A DNA stretch of 50,050 bases from JAIQFL01 sp035295745 (GTDB lineage Bacteria; Acidobacteriota; Terriglobia; Bryobacterales; Bryobacteraceae), in the NCBI GenBank assembly GCA_035295745.1, contig DATGIL010000087.1, positions 1-50,050 on the forward strand, in the 5' to 3' direction. The position numbers were made by a program, and so were the translations under genes. Within the stretch, counting starts at the first letter, position 1; each line of letters begins with the position of its first letter. The notes under the pieces are model-generated. The model saw nothing but the letters and a program-made list of their open reading frames with translations, did not search any database and was not told where the DNA came from. Positions 41,064 to 49,297 of the stretch are shown here, piece after piece.

Positions 41064-41987
41064 ATGCAAAACGTCGTGATCATAGGATCCGGCTGCGCCG
41101 GCAACACCGCAGCCATCTACACCGCCCGCGCCAATCTGAAACCCCTCGTAATCAGCGGCCATGAAGCCGGCGGCCAACTCTCTCTCACTACGCTGGTGGA
41201 GAACTTTCCCGGGTTTCCCGAAGGCATCAACGGACCGGAACTCGTGGAAAACATGAAGAAACAGGCGCAGAACTTTGGCGCCGAATTCGTGCATGGCTCG
41301 GTCATCGACACTGACCTCTCCACTCGCCCTTTCCGCTTGAATGTCGAAGGGGAATGGATCGAGACCCGCACGTTGATCATCGCTTCGGGAGCTTCCGCGC
41401 GCTGGCTGGGGCTCGAGTCCGAGCAGAAACTGATCGGCCGCGGCGTGAGCTCGTGCGCTACTTGCGACGGATTTTTCTATCGCGAGAAAAAGATCATGGT
41501 GATCGGCGGCGGCGATTCCGCCATGGAAGAAGCCAACTTTCTGACGCGCTTCGGCCGCGAGGTCACACTGGTCCACCGGCGGGAAGAGTTCCGCGCGTCC
41601 AAGATCATGCTGGATCGGGCCCGGCACAATCCCAAAATCAAGTGGATGCCCAGCACGGTTGTGGAACAGGTATTCGATGTTTCGCAGAACATGGTGACGG
41701 GCGTGCGCTTGCGCAATCTGAAGACAGGGGAGATCTGGGAGCAGGATGTGGATGGTTTCTTCGTCGCCATCGGCCACATCCCTAACACCAAGGTGTTCAA
41801 GGGGCAGATCGAAACCGATGTCGACGGGTATATCCTCTCCAAGGGCGGTGCCCGCACCAATATCGCGGGCGTATTCCATGCCGGCGACGTGCAGGACCGG
41901 ACTTATCGACAGGCGATCACCGCGTCGGGAGCGGGCTGCATGGCGGCCATCGAAGCTGAACGTTACTTAGAAGCGGAAGGACACTAA
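41064..41987 (+). CDS. trxB: Thioredoxin reductase-like flavoprotein
   Basis: 307 residues, the size of bacterial low-molecular-weight TrxR. FAD motif VVIIGSGCAGNTAAIYTARANL (4-25), redox disulphide CATC (C131, C134) in SSCATCDGFFYR, NADPH motif VIGGGDSAMEEANFL, and C-terminal FAD motif GVFHAGDVQDRTYRQAITASGAGCMAA. It moves electrons from NADPH to thioredoxin. FAD motif 1 has Cys in place of the second Gly (GSGCAG). The RidA gene starts 3 bases after its stop, so they are co-transcribed. No thioredoxin gene is adjacent. Confidence 0.93.
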   Translation: MQNVVIIGSGCAGNTAAIYTARANLKPLVISGHEAGGQLSLTTLVENFPGFPEGINGPELVENMKKQAQNFGAEFVHGSVIDTDLSTRPFRLNVEGEWIETRTLIIASGASARWLGLESEQKLIGRGVSSCATCDGFFYREKKIMVIGGGDSAMEEANFLTRFGREVTLVHRREEFRASKIMLDRARHNPKIKWMPSTVVEQVFDVSQNMVTGVRLRNLKTGEIWEQDVDGFFVAIGHIPNTKVFKGQIETDVDGYILSKGGARTNIAGVFHAGDVQDRTYRQAITASGAGCMAAIEAERYLEAEGH

Positions 41988-41990
41988 TTC

Positions 41991-42389
41991 ATGATCGAGC
42001 GCATTTCCCCTCCGGGCGCGCCTGCGCCGCGCGGCCCGTATTCGCCTGCAGTACGCGCCGGAGATTACATCTATGTGGCGGGTCAGATTCCGATCGATCC
42101 CATCAGCGGGCAGGTGGTGTCGGGCGATATCCAGGCGGAAACGCGGCAGGTGCTGACGAATATCAAGAATATTCTGGAAGGTTGCGGATCTTCGATGTCG
42201 GCCGTGGTGCGCTGCGGCGTGTATCTGATCGATGCTAACGATTTCAAGTCGATGAACGAAGTGTACGCGGAGTTTTTCGGTGAGGCGAAGCCAGCGCGCA
42301 CGACCATCATCGTCGCCGCGCTGCCCCTGAAGGACGCTCGCGTCGAGATCGACGCCATCGCATATACCGCACCTATGGAAAGGCCTTAA
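41991..42389 (+). CDS. ridA: RidA family protein (Rid/YjgF)
   Basis: 132 residues, GAAGGA 9-14 bases upstream. Conserved R103 (KPARTTIIVAALPL) that binds the enamine carboxylate and E119 near the C-terminus (DARVEIDAIA), with GPYSPAVRAGDYIYVAGQIP at the start. RidA trimers hydrolyse reactive 2-aminoacrylate and other enamines/imines. Translationally close to the reductase-like gene. Overlaps the convergent membrane-protein gene by 4 bases. Confidence 0.93.
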   Translation: MIERISPPGAPAPRGPYSPAVRAGDYIYVAGQIPIDPISGQVVSGDIQAETRQVLTNIKNILEGCGSSMSAVVRCGVYLIDANDFKSMNEVYAEFFGEAKPARTTIIVAALPLKDARVEIDAIAYTAPMERP

Positions 42390-43357
42390 AGGCGGCACTG
42401 CTCGAGCGCCTGCTCAAAGGCGGCGACATCATCCACGGAAAGGGCAATGCGCTTCACCTGGCGCTTTCGGCCGTACATACCAGCAACGACTACGGGAGAG
42501 GATAACTCCAGTTCGACGGTGGTGCATGTGAGCGGAAGGGCGCTCCAGTCCGCATCTTCGCCGGACCCGCGACGCACTATCCCTAACTGATCGATTGGCA
42601 CGCAGAAGCTGCCGAGCATTCCGTTCCGCACCGTCAACTGGCCGCGTCCGACCAGGATTGGCCGCAATGCGAATGAACGGGCTATCGCTGCCAGCCACAG
42701 CGCGCCGTAGACGCTCAGCACCGTCAGTATCCATGCTGCCGAGGCGCTCCATCGCATTATCAGCACATGTGCGATGACACTCTCAACCAAACTGAGTCCC
42801 GCTAACGCCGCGAACATCATGCCCGCCGAGCTGCGTTCGTGAACCGAAAACGCGCGGCTGCCGTCCGGTACCAATGGCTGAGTGCGCCACGAAAGGAAGG
42901 CGAAGTAGAAGACCGCGATTTCAGCCGCGAGCAGTTCCGCAGCTACGGGGACGGGCACCACTTCGGCCGCTACTGACTTCAGTCTTTCGAGCACGTCACC
43001 CTCGTGCGGCACGCGGATCGCCCGTCGAACCCGCAGTACCAGGAGCGCGGTCACGGCGAGTTCTGCGCTTGCACTAAGCGCTGGCCGCACCCAAAGCAGT
43101 CCAGGGACGAGATAGGTCGCGCGCAGGAAGGCGACCAGGCAAAGGGGAACCAGCGTGATGGCCGGCTGCAGTCCGGCACGAACCACCAGAAGGAAGTACA
43201 ACAACGGTACCGTGACGGCGACGTCAAATGCCGCCCCATAGGCGACCGGCGCTTTTTGCAGAGAATGCACCGCCAGGAAGGCAGTCAGATTGATTCCCAA
43301 CGCCGCTCCCCAGAACCGTTTCCATCTCAGCCCAGGAGCTTCAGAAAGGTGTGCCAT
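42386..43357 (-). CDS. Integral membrane protein, function unknown
   Basis: 323 residues with about eight hydrophobic helices (GAALGINLTAFLAVHSL, VAVTVPLLYFLLVV, ITLVPLCLVAFL, LAVTALLVL, ELLAAEIAVFYFAFL, MMFAALAGLSLVESVIAHVLIM, WILTVLSVYGALWLAAIA). A C-terminal cytoplasmic part of about 90 residues follows, basic then beta-rich (GRGQLTVRNGMLGSFCVPIDQLGIV, VELELSSPVVVAGMYGRKRQVKRIALSV). The tail resembles a PH/OB-like domain. I do not recognise the family. Convergent with ridA; 51 bases downstream of the sigma-54 activator on the same strand, possible co-transcription. Confidence 0.75.
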   Translation of the reverse strand: MAHLSEAPGLRWKRFWGAALGINLTAFLAVHSLQKAPVAYGAAFDVAVTVPLLYFLLVVRAGLQPAITLVPLCLVAFLRATYLVPGLLWVRPALSASAELAVTALLVLRVRRAIRVPHEGDVLERLKSVAAEVVPVPVAAELLAAEIAVFYFAFLSWRTQPLVPDGSRAFSVHERSSAGMMFAALAGLSLVESVIAHVLIMRWSASAAWILTVLSVYGALWLAAIARSFALRPILVGRGQLTVRNGMLGSFCVPIDQLGIVRRGSGEDADWSALPLTCTTVELELSSPVVVAGMYGRKRQVKRIALSVDDVAAFEQALEQCRL

Positions 43358-43408
43358 GGAACGGACCTGGACGCCGAAAAGAGTGTTTGTCCGACGGCTC
43401 CATATTCT

Positions 43409-44968
43409 TTAGTGTACGATCGGGGGCTTCCCGTTTCGCAGTTTCCGCAGCAATTCGGGCTGCACTTTCGCCTTCACCGTGCGCCGATCGAGGCCCAGAC
43501 GACGGGCTGTCTCTTCGTAACTTCCGGTGTGACTGTACACCATCGTGACGTATCCGGAGATCAAGTCTTCGACCAGCATTCGGCCGGTGCGCACTTCCCG
43601 CCAGAACTCTTCCAGCGGTCCCTCGCTTTCGTCTACGCGCGAGGGACGATAATCGCGGCGGATCAGCACGTTCTTCACGCATTGCTCGAGCTCGCGATAA
43701 TTGCCGGGCCAGGAATAATCGATGCCGAGGTTGTCCTCGATCCAGCGAATCACTTCGGCCGCGAGCTCTTCGGCCTCCGCCCCGGCCACTCTCCGCGCCA
43801 TGTAGTGCACCAACTCGCGCAGCACGCCGGGCGAATCGGTGAGTTGCTCGCCGAGCGACGGGGTGACGACCTGGTCGGAACAGAGCCGGTAATAGAGATC
43901 TTCGCGGAACTGCCCCTTCCGCATGGCCGCCGGCAAGTCCCGGTTGGTGGCAGTGATCAGCTTGCCGCGAAACCGGCGGCCTGCGGTGTCGCCCACCGGG
44001 TGGAAGGTTCGCGTCTCAATCACACGCAGGAGCTTGACCTGAATGGCGGGGTCCAGATCGCCCAGCTCGTCGAGAAACACCGAGCCCGACTCCGGACAGG
44101 TTTCGAGCCAGCCCTTGCGATCGGCAATCGCGCCGGTGAACGACCCTCGACGATGCCCAAAGAGCTCCGATTCCACGAGCGTGGGGGACATTGCCGAGAT
44201 GTTGATCGGGAAAAACGAGTCCAGGTCATCGTTGGCAAAGGTTAGATGCTGTTCGTCGAACGGCACGTACCGGGATTCCGCAATGGCGCGCGCCACCAGT
44301 TCCTTTCCGGTGCCCGAGGGGCCCGTGATCAACGTGGCAAATTCGCCCATGCGCGAGTAGAGCGTGCGCCGGTAGCGGCGCATGTCGTGAGTGAAGATCG
44401 ATTGCCAGACGGCGGCACGCAGCCGCGCGGCCGGCATCGAGCTGCCGATGATATCGCGGAATACCTGCTCGAACGCGCGCTGGATCTGCCGGAAACAGGC
44501 GAAGGTATGGCGCGGATCGTAGCCGGTGGGGAAATGGACGCCCTCGATTTCGAGGAAGCGACGCCAGTCGTCGCGGAAGCGTGTGTAAAAGCGCCAGCGG
44601 GCGGGATCGGATTTGTGCGCCGACGGGCCAAATCCGGCAGTGAAAAAGTCGCGGTAGTAACGGGTGTAGAGGAGCGTCAGGACCGTGTCTTCGTAGAGGA
44701 CCAGGTCGGCTTCGTTGGATTCCACTCCCTCTTGCAGGCGTTCGCGCAGTTGTTCGGCGAGCGGCTCCACGCGGCTTTGGATGCGCCAGTGGTTCTCGCG
44801 CGGGCCGGGCTGATCGACATGGTAACTCCAGACGGGCTCGCCTTCCACGAAGTCCGGTCCGAGCGCCGCCTTCTCAAATTCCACCCGTTCGGGGAGGAAA
44901 GGATTACAGAATCCAAGCTGGGAGACAGCCCGCAGAAAGACCCGCTGTGTACCGGAAAGGAACGACAT
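43409..44968 (-). CDS. Sigma-54-dependent transcriptional activator with unassigned N-domain
   Basis: 519 residues. The N-terminal 205 residues are alpha-rich (QLRERLQEGVESNEADLVLYEDTVLTLLYTRYYRDFF) and are neither a receiver nor a GAF domain as far as I can see. The AAA+ core has Walker A GPSGTGKE (216-223), the sigma-54 contact loop as GSFTGA (275-280; usual GAFTGA), Walker B VFLDELGDL (297-305) and the sensor region ATNRDLPAAM. A Fis-type HTH ends the protein (GSYEETARRLGLDRRTVKAKVQ). It opens sigma-54 promoters. Divergent from the DHH gene by 128 bases, a natural place to look for -24/-12 sites. The input signal is unknown. Confidence 0.9.
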   Translation of the reverse strand: MSFLSGTQRVFLRAVSQLGFCNPFLPERVEFEKAALGPDFVEGEPVWSYHVDQPGPRENHWRIQSRVEPLAEQLRERLQEGVESNEADLVLYEDTVLTLLYTRYYRDFFTAGFGPSAHKSDPARWRFYTRFRDDWRRFLEIEGVHFPTGYDPRHTFACFRQIQRAFEQVFRDIIGSSMPAARLRAAVWQSIFTHDMRRYRRTLYSRMGEFATLITGPSGTGKELVARAIAESRYVPFDEQHLTFANDDLDSFFPINISAMSPTLVESELFGHRRGSFTGAIADRKGWLETCPESGSVFLDELGDLDPAIQVKLLRVIETRTFHPVGDTAGRRFRGKLITATNRDLPAAMRKGQFREDLYYRLCSDQVVTPSLGEQLTDSPGVLRELVHYMARRVAGAEAEELAAEVIRWIEDNLGIDYSWPGNYRELEQCVKNVLIRRDYRPSRVDESEGPLEEFWREVRTGRMLVEDLISGYVTMVYSHTGSYEETARRLGLDRRTVKAKVQPELLRKLRNGKPPIVH

Positions 44969-45096
44969 CCGTCATTCATTGTACGAGCCCCGATGGCGAC
45001 CCACGGGTCGCTGCCGCCTGAAAAATACCTCTTCGCATAAATATTAGTTGCTTTTCTTGTCACATTCAGGCAAGCTGATAGGTTTTCCCACGCAAA

Positions 45097-46050
45097 ATGC
45101 TGGAACGCGTTCTGTATCACGATCATTGTTTCGACGGAGCAGCCTCTGCTGCTTACTTCAGCCGCTTCATCGCGGGCGCAATTCACCCTCATGCGGAATT
45201 TCGTTACACTGGGATGGCCCACAAGGCATCCCAGCTTTTCGACCCTGCCGTTTTCGATGGTGACGAGAACGCCATTGTAGACTTCAAATACTCGAGCGAC
45301 CCCCGGTTAACGTGGTGGTTCGATCATCACCAGAGCGCCTTCCTGACTCCGGAGGACGCCGAGCATTACCGCCGCGATACCAGCGGCAGAAAGCTCTACG
45401 ATCCGAGTTACAAGTCGTGCACATCTTTCATTCAGAAGGTGGCATCCGACCGGTTCGGTTTCCACGCGCCGGACTTGGACGACCTGGTTCATTGGTCGAT
45501 CATCATCGACGGGGCGCAGTATCCGGATGCGCGCACCGCCGTCGAGCTCGGGGCGCCCGCCATGAAGCTCACGTTGGTGATCGAGGCGGCCAAGGGCTCG
45601 GACATTGTCCAAAAGATTATTTTGTGGATGCAGCGGCGCCAGCTCTCCGAGATCATCGAAGAACCGGAGATCCAGCAATTGTATGAACCGCTCTATCGGC
45701 GGCATGTGGATTTGATCGACCTGATCCGCGCCCGCGCGCATCAGGATAACGGTGTAGTCTTCTTCGACCTGGCCGGCTGCGACGTGGAAGGTTACAACAA
45801 GTTCATTCCGTACTACCTGTTTCCGACCTCGACTTACACCGTGTCGGTAAGCCCTTCGAGCTTCCGCACCAAGATCTCGGTGGGCTCGAACCCGTGGGCG
45901 CCCGAAGTGCCCAAGCACAACCTGGCGGTGATTTGCGAGCGGTACGGAGGCGGCGGACACGCGCGAGTGGGCGCCATCAGCCTGGATCCCGGCGAACTGG
46001 AACGGGCGCGGGCGATCGCCGAAGAGATCGTCGCGGAATTGAAAACGTAG
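45097..46050 (+). CDS. DHH-family phosphoesterase-like protein
   Basis: 317 residues. N-terminal DHH motif series: YHDHCFDGAASAA (D13), IVDFKYSSDPRL, and FDHHQSAF (the DHH box). The C-terminal DHHA1-type motif is CERYGGGGHARVGAISL, the GGGHxxAxG element. The superfamily hydrolyses phosphodiesters of oligonucleotides, c-di-AMP/pAp or pyrophosphate with Mn/Co. Central DLIRARAHQDNGVVFFDLAG links the domains. Which substrate is not determinable. It lies divergent from the sigma-54 activator, which may control it. Confidence 0.88.
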   Translation: MLERVLYHDHCFDGAASAAYFSRFIAGAIHPHAEFRYTGMAHKASQLFDPAVFDGDENAIVDFKYSSDPRLTWWFDHHQSAFLTPEDAEHYRRDTSGRKLYDPSYKSCTSFIQKVASDRFGFHAPDLDDLVHWSIIIDGAQYPDARTAVELGAPAMKLTLVIEAAKGSDIVQKIILWMQRRQLSEIIEEPEIQQLYEPLYRRHVDLIDLIRARAHQDNGVVFFDLAGCDVEGYNKFIPYYLFPTSTYTVSVSPSSFRTKISVGSNPWAPEVPKHNLAVICERYGGGGHARVGAISLDPGELERARAIAEEIVAELKT

Positions 46051-46086
46051 ACGAGCTCCGCGGATTCCGTGATACAGTAGCGCTCG

Positions 46087-46872
46087 ATGCGCTGGATTAT
46101 CCTGCTCGCGGCAGCGGCGGCTCCGCTTTCCGCTCAACTTCCCGCCCCCAATGAAAGCGGCGTCTCCATGGGGCATGTCCACTTGATGGTCGGCGATCCC
46201 GAAGAGCAGAAGAAGCTCTGGGTGGGAGTGCTGGGTGCCGAAGACACCCACGCGGGAACGCTCGAGATGTTCAAACTGCCGGGGATTTTCATCATCGCGG
46301 GCAAGGCGCGAACTGCACCGGCGGATGGATCGGAAGGATCCACTGTAAACCACGTGGGTTTCCTGGTGAAGAGTTACGCCGACATCAAGGCGAAATTGAC
46401 TGCGGCCAAGCTGGAGATCGTTTCGGACAATCCCAATACCAAGCAGCTTATGGTCACTTTTCCGGACAAGGTGAAAGTGGAATTCACCGAAGACGCGAAT
46501 CTACTGGTGCCGATCGCGCTGCATCATATTCACAACTCGACAATGGATCCGGAAAAGCTGCGAGCCTGGTATGTGAAGATGTTCGGCGCGAAGCCCGGGA
46601 CCCGCGGCACGTTCCTGGCCGCCATGATTCCAGGTGGTGAAGTGGATTTTCGCAAGGTGGACACAGCGCCGGCTGCGACCAAGGGACGATCGCTCGACCA
46701 CATCGGGTTTGAAGTGAAGAATCTGGAGGCGTTTTGCCAGAAGTTGCAGGCGGAGGGCATCACCTTCGATATGGCATATCGCGATGTGCCTGCAATTGGC
46801 CTGAAGATCGCGTTCCTGACGGACCCGGACGGTACGCGGATTGAGCTGACGGAAGGCCTGGCCGCGCACTAA
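46087..46872 (+). CDS. Secreted two-domain VOC (glyoxalase-like) protein
   Basis: 261 residues with a signal peptide (MRWIILLAAAAAPLSAQ). Two beta-alpha-beta VOC modules: MGHVHLMVGDPEEQKKLWVGVLGA with NHVGFLVKSYADIKAKL, then LHHIHNSTMDPEKLRAWYVKMFGA with LDHIGFEVKNLEAFCQKL and TDPDGTRIELTEGL. H29 and H31 (HVHLMV), E-ligand-like positions and H160s in each half could bind a metal. Members include glyoxalases, dioxygenases and antibiotic-binding proteins; export suggests a periplasmic binding or ring-cleaving role. Substrate unknown. Convergent with the 46890 gene with a 17-base gap. Confidence 0.85.
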   Translation: MRWIILLAAAAAPLSAQLPAPNESGVSMGHVHLMVGDPEEQKKLWVGVLGAEDTHAGTLEMFKLPGIFIIAGKARTAPADGSEGSTVNHVGFLVKSYADIKAKLTAAKLEIVSDNPNTKQLMVTFPDKVKVEFTEDANLLVPIALHHIHNSTMDPEKLRAWYVKMFGAKPGTRGTFLAAMIPGGEVDFRKVDTAPAATKGRSLDHIGFEVKNLEAFCQKLQAEGITFDMAYRDVPAIGLKIAFLTDPDGTRIELTEGLAAH

Positions 46873-46889
46873 TCTCTGGACGGAACTGG

Positions 46890-47750
46890 TTATTTCGATG
46901 GGGACGCGGCCGCAGGGGTCGGTGCATTCGTGGCCGTGACATCCTTGAGAAGATCGGCGGCTGCCACCTTCTCCAACGGGTCCCATCCGGTGGCGGTCGG
47001 GTCGGTCTTGCACTCGGTCAGACGGCAGACTTCGAATGCAGTCACGCGGTGGATCTCCCAAAGCGAGAATCGCTTGGGTTGGCCGGGTTCCTCGTGCTCG
47101 GGATCTTTATTCACGCGGTGCATGTTGTCGTAGAGCAACTGTCCGGTCACGCGAACCTGTTTGTCGGTGCCGGCCAGTTTCCGCAGCTTGGCCAAATCCC
47201 AGCCGTCGCGCCGGGCCTGCGGAATCATCTCCACCACAATGCCCTCGAACTCGGTGGCCCTCGCCTCGGCGGCGATCGGAATGTGAAAATCGTTGTTGGA
47301 TTGGCCCGTGAGCTCGCAGTTGACCGATTCGCCGGCGTTCGGGTGCGGGCTTCCGACCAGAAAACCGGTGAGTTGCACGACATCGCCCTCGGCGACCAGC
47401 CCACCGCTCACTTTCATGTCCTTGAGTTTGTCGCGAGCGGACCGGTCGAGCGGTTTGTCCTGCCCCACTAACTGATCGGCCTGACGCTGGAGCGCGCTGA
47501 AGTCATCGAAAGTCACGGGCTTGGTCGGGCCGGAAGGTTCGCGGCGCTTCATCTGGTTGATCAGGGCATGGGCGGGATCGGACTTTGGGTCCGCGCAACC
47601 TGAAACCGGGCAGGAAGCGAGATCCACGGCACACACCGCCGCCGATGCCTTTTGCGCCACGGCGGCGGGCTGTTTGACTCCGGTATTCGAGAGCAGACCA
47701 ATCGCCAGCGGAGCGACGGCAAGAGCATTTGCAATGGATCTGTTGGCCAT
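46890..47750 (-). CDS. Secreted protein of the membrane-pair operon, function unknown
   Basis: 286 residues from the ATG at 47750, where the signal-like segment starts (MANRSIANALAVAPLAIGLLSNTG). Four Cys early in the mature part (AVCAVDLASCPVSGCADPKSD) and three later (CELTGQ, CRLTEC). A beta-rich middle (DVVQLTGFLVGSPHPNAGESVNCELTG, FEGIVVEMIPQ, QVRVTGQLLYDNMHRV) resembles an OB-like fold. The C-terminus is Ala/Pro/Thr-rich. It is the last of three minus-strand genes, 7 bases after the Ig-like membrane protein. Function unknown. Confidence 0.75.
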   Translation of the reverse strand: MANRSIANALAVAPLAIGLLSNTGVKQPAAVAQKASAAVCAVDLASCPVSGCADPKSDPAHALINQMKRREPSGPTKPVTFDDFSALQRQADQLVGQDKPLDRSARDKLKDMKVSGGLVAEGDVVQLTGFLVGSPHPNAGESVNCELTGQSNNDFHIPIAAEARATEFEGIVVEMIPQARRDGWDLAKLRKLAGTDKQVRVTGQLLYDNMHRVNKDPEHEEPGQPKRFSLWEIHRVTAFEVCRLTECKTDPTATGWDPLEKVAAADLLKDVTATNAPTPAAASPSK

Positions 47751-47757
47751 GACGCCC

Positions 47758-48339
47758 TCAAAGCACAACCGCGGTGCCGACCGTGCCATCCGCGGTTTCC
47801 GCGCGGACGATGTTGCAACTGCCCGCGGGGGGAGCGGCTACGGCGGTGTACAAGCCGGCCGCAGTGATCGTCCCCAGGGACGGATTCGAGGTCGACCAGG
47901 TCACCGTAGTGGACGGATCGCCGGATATTCGCGCAGTGAACTGCTGAGTGGCGCCGGTCGCGAGTTGGATGCCTTTCGGGGTCACTTCCAGAATCCGGTC
48001 CTTGACACCGTTTGGATCGCTAAACTGAATGCCTTTACTCACCAGATAAGAGCTCGCGCTGATTCCCAGCAGAGACAAGATGGAACCTGGGATATCCGGG
48101 AAAGCGGGAGCAGTGGGGTTGCCTATTACGATCACGAAGAGGCTCAATGCCACGACCAGAGTAAAGATGAGCAACTGAAAGCGGGAAAGGCTGGCGTCGC
48201 CATTCGGCTCGCTGATCAACCGGGAAAGATCGACCTTGCCGCGCACCATCAGGATGAGCAACCAGATTCCGTAACCGCCGATCAGGAGATCGACGAGAAG
48301 ACCTGCGACGAGCGATAGAGCATGTTGGAACTCAGCCAT
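47758..48339 (-). CDS. Membrane protein with C-terminal Big_2-like Ig domain, paralogue of next gene
   Basis: 193 residues, GAGG-type ribosome site before the ATG. Three hydrophobic helices: LLVDLLIGGYGIWLLILMV, QLLIFTLVVALSLFVIVIG and the segment around ILSLLGISASSYLVSKGI. The C-terminal 75 residues (LEVTPKGIQLATGATQQFTARISGDPSTTVTWSTSNPSLGTITAAGLYTA) are a bacterial Ig-like (Big_2) domain. The middle (RFQLLIFTLVVA to YLVSKGIQF) matches the following upstream gene. It overlaps that gene by 8 bases. Confidence 0.8.
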   Translation of the reverse strand: MAEFQHALSLVAGLLVDLLIGGYGIWLLILMVRGKVDLSRLISEPNGDASLSRFQLLIFTLVVALSLFVIVIGNPTAPAFPDIPGSILSLLGISASSYLVSKGIQFSDPNGVKDRILEVTPKGIQLATGATQQFTARISGDPSTTVTWSTSNPSLGTITAAGLYTAVAAPPAGSCNIVRAETADGTVGTAVVL

Positions 48340-48676
48340 TGTCTCGACCTCCTACAAATCGGGATATACCCTTTCCGGCCAGGTAGACTCCATGACTCGA
48401 CGCGAGTAACGCGACCCACTTCTGAGAGATCTCGGGCAGCTTCGCCGCCGATGGATTCTCGGAGACCTGCTGTACGATTTGGAAAGCAGTAACCAACGTA
48501 AAGATCAGCAGTTGCACACGTTCGGGGCTGAAGTAACGCTTCTCATTAGCGAGTGTGCCCCAGAGCAGGTAACGGGTATTGATGCGGCCAGTCAGGAGTT
48601 GAAATGCGACTACGGCCGCGAAGGCACACAGGAGAAAAGTCATCTCCCAGCGGGCGATCTGGGCCAGTACAAGCAT
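48332..48676 (-). CDS. Small membrane protein, paralogue of 47758 product
   Basis: 114 residues with two or three helices (MTFLLCAFAAVVAFQLL, VQLLIFTLVTAFQIVQQV, ALLASSHGVYLAGKGISR). Core shared with the 47758 product: R-x-QLLIFTLV-x-A, a Pro-rich loop ending LPEI/FPDI, then LL-x-x-S-x-x-x-YL-x-x-KGI. This one lacks the Ig domain. First gene of the three-gene operon; no strong ribosome site. Function unknown; the pairing suggests a hetero-oligomeric envelope complex. Confidence 0.75.
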   Translation of the reverse strand: MLVLAQIARWEMTFLLCAFAAVVAFQLLTGRINTRYLLWGTLANEKRYFSPERVQLLIFTLVTAFQIVQQVSENPSAAKLPEISQKWVALLASSHGVYLAGKGISRFVGGRDNG

Positions 48677-48799
48677 CAGTCACTTTTGAAGCGAATATAG
48701 AGTACCGGAAGGAATCAGTGAGTGCAATCCTTTTCTTATTTTTTCTTATCGAGTTCGACCATGGCGTTTTCAGGAACCCACCTGGACTGAAAATTTCGC

Positions 48800-48831
48800 T
48801 TGACCCTGGAACCGGTTCCACCCCTGATACT
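48800..48831 (+). promoter_or_regulatory. MerR-type promoter with operator dyad
   Basis: TTGACC (48800-48805) and GATACT (48826-48831) are 20 bases apart, the over-long spacing typical of MerR-controlled promoters. The perfect palindrome GGAACCGGTTCC (48808-48819) lies inside the spacer, where MerR proteins bind and untwist the DNA. The regulator's coding start (48842) falls about 10 bases after the -10 element. Confidence 0.65.
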
Positions 48832-48841
48832 ATGCTGGGAG

Positions 48842-49297
48842 GTGGAAATCGGAGCCCAGCCGCGTTTTCTACGATCCGGCGAACTGGCGAAATTGACTGG
48901 CGTCAGCACGGACACGTTGCGGCATTATGAGCGTGTGCGCGTGCTGCCGCAGCCGGCCCGCAGCCGCAGCGGATACCGGCTTTACCCGCCGGAAGCTGCC
49001 GAGCGGGTGCGCCTGGTGCGGCGCGCGATTGCGATCGGATTCAGTCTCGCAGAGCTGGCGAAGATCCTGCGCGTTCGCGACAGTGGTGGCGCTCCCTGCC
49101 GGCAGGTGCTGACGCTGGCGAGCGAGAAGATCGCCAGGCTGGACCGCCAGATCACCGATATGATGGCGCTGCGCAGCCAGTTACAGACGATCGTAGCGCA
49201 ATGGAGCGAGCAGATCGAACGGACTCCTCCGGGACAGCGCGCCGGATTGCTGGATGCTCTGATTTCTCCGCCCGCCCGAAAGGACGAGCACGAATGA
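48842..49297 (+). CDS. MerR-family transcriptional regulator
   Basis: 151 residues from a GTG at 48842, chosen because a TTG at 48800 lies inside the -35 element; the message would be nearly leaderless. Winged helix-turn-helix FLRSGELAKLTGVSTDTLRHYERVRVLPQPARSRSGYRLYPPEAAERVRLVRRAIAIGFSLAELAKIL, then a long dimerisation helix with one Cys (GGAPCRQVL) and QITDMMALRSQL. One Cys resembles the metal-site position of heavy-metal MerR relatives, but a full Cys set is absent. Its stop overlaps the start of the next gene (ATGA). Confidence 0.88.
   Translation: MEIGAQPRFLRSGELAKLTGVSTDTLRHYERVRVLPQPARSRSGYRLYPPEAAERVRLVRRAIAIGFSLAELAKILRVRDSGGAPCRQVLTLASEKIARLDRQITDMMALRSQLQTIVAQWSEQIERTPPGQRAGLLDALISPPARKDEHE

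Noticed and set aside
48800..48841. MerR starting at TTG 48800
   Set aside because: This codon coincides with the -35 element of the best promoter, so it could not be in the transcript from that promoter.
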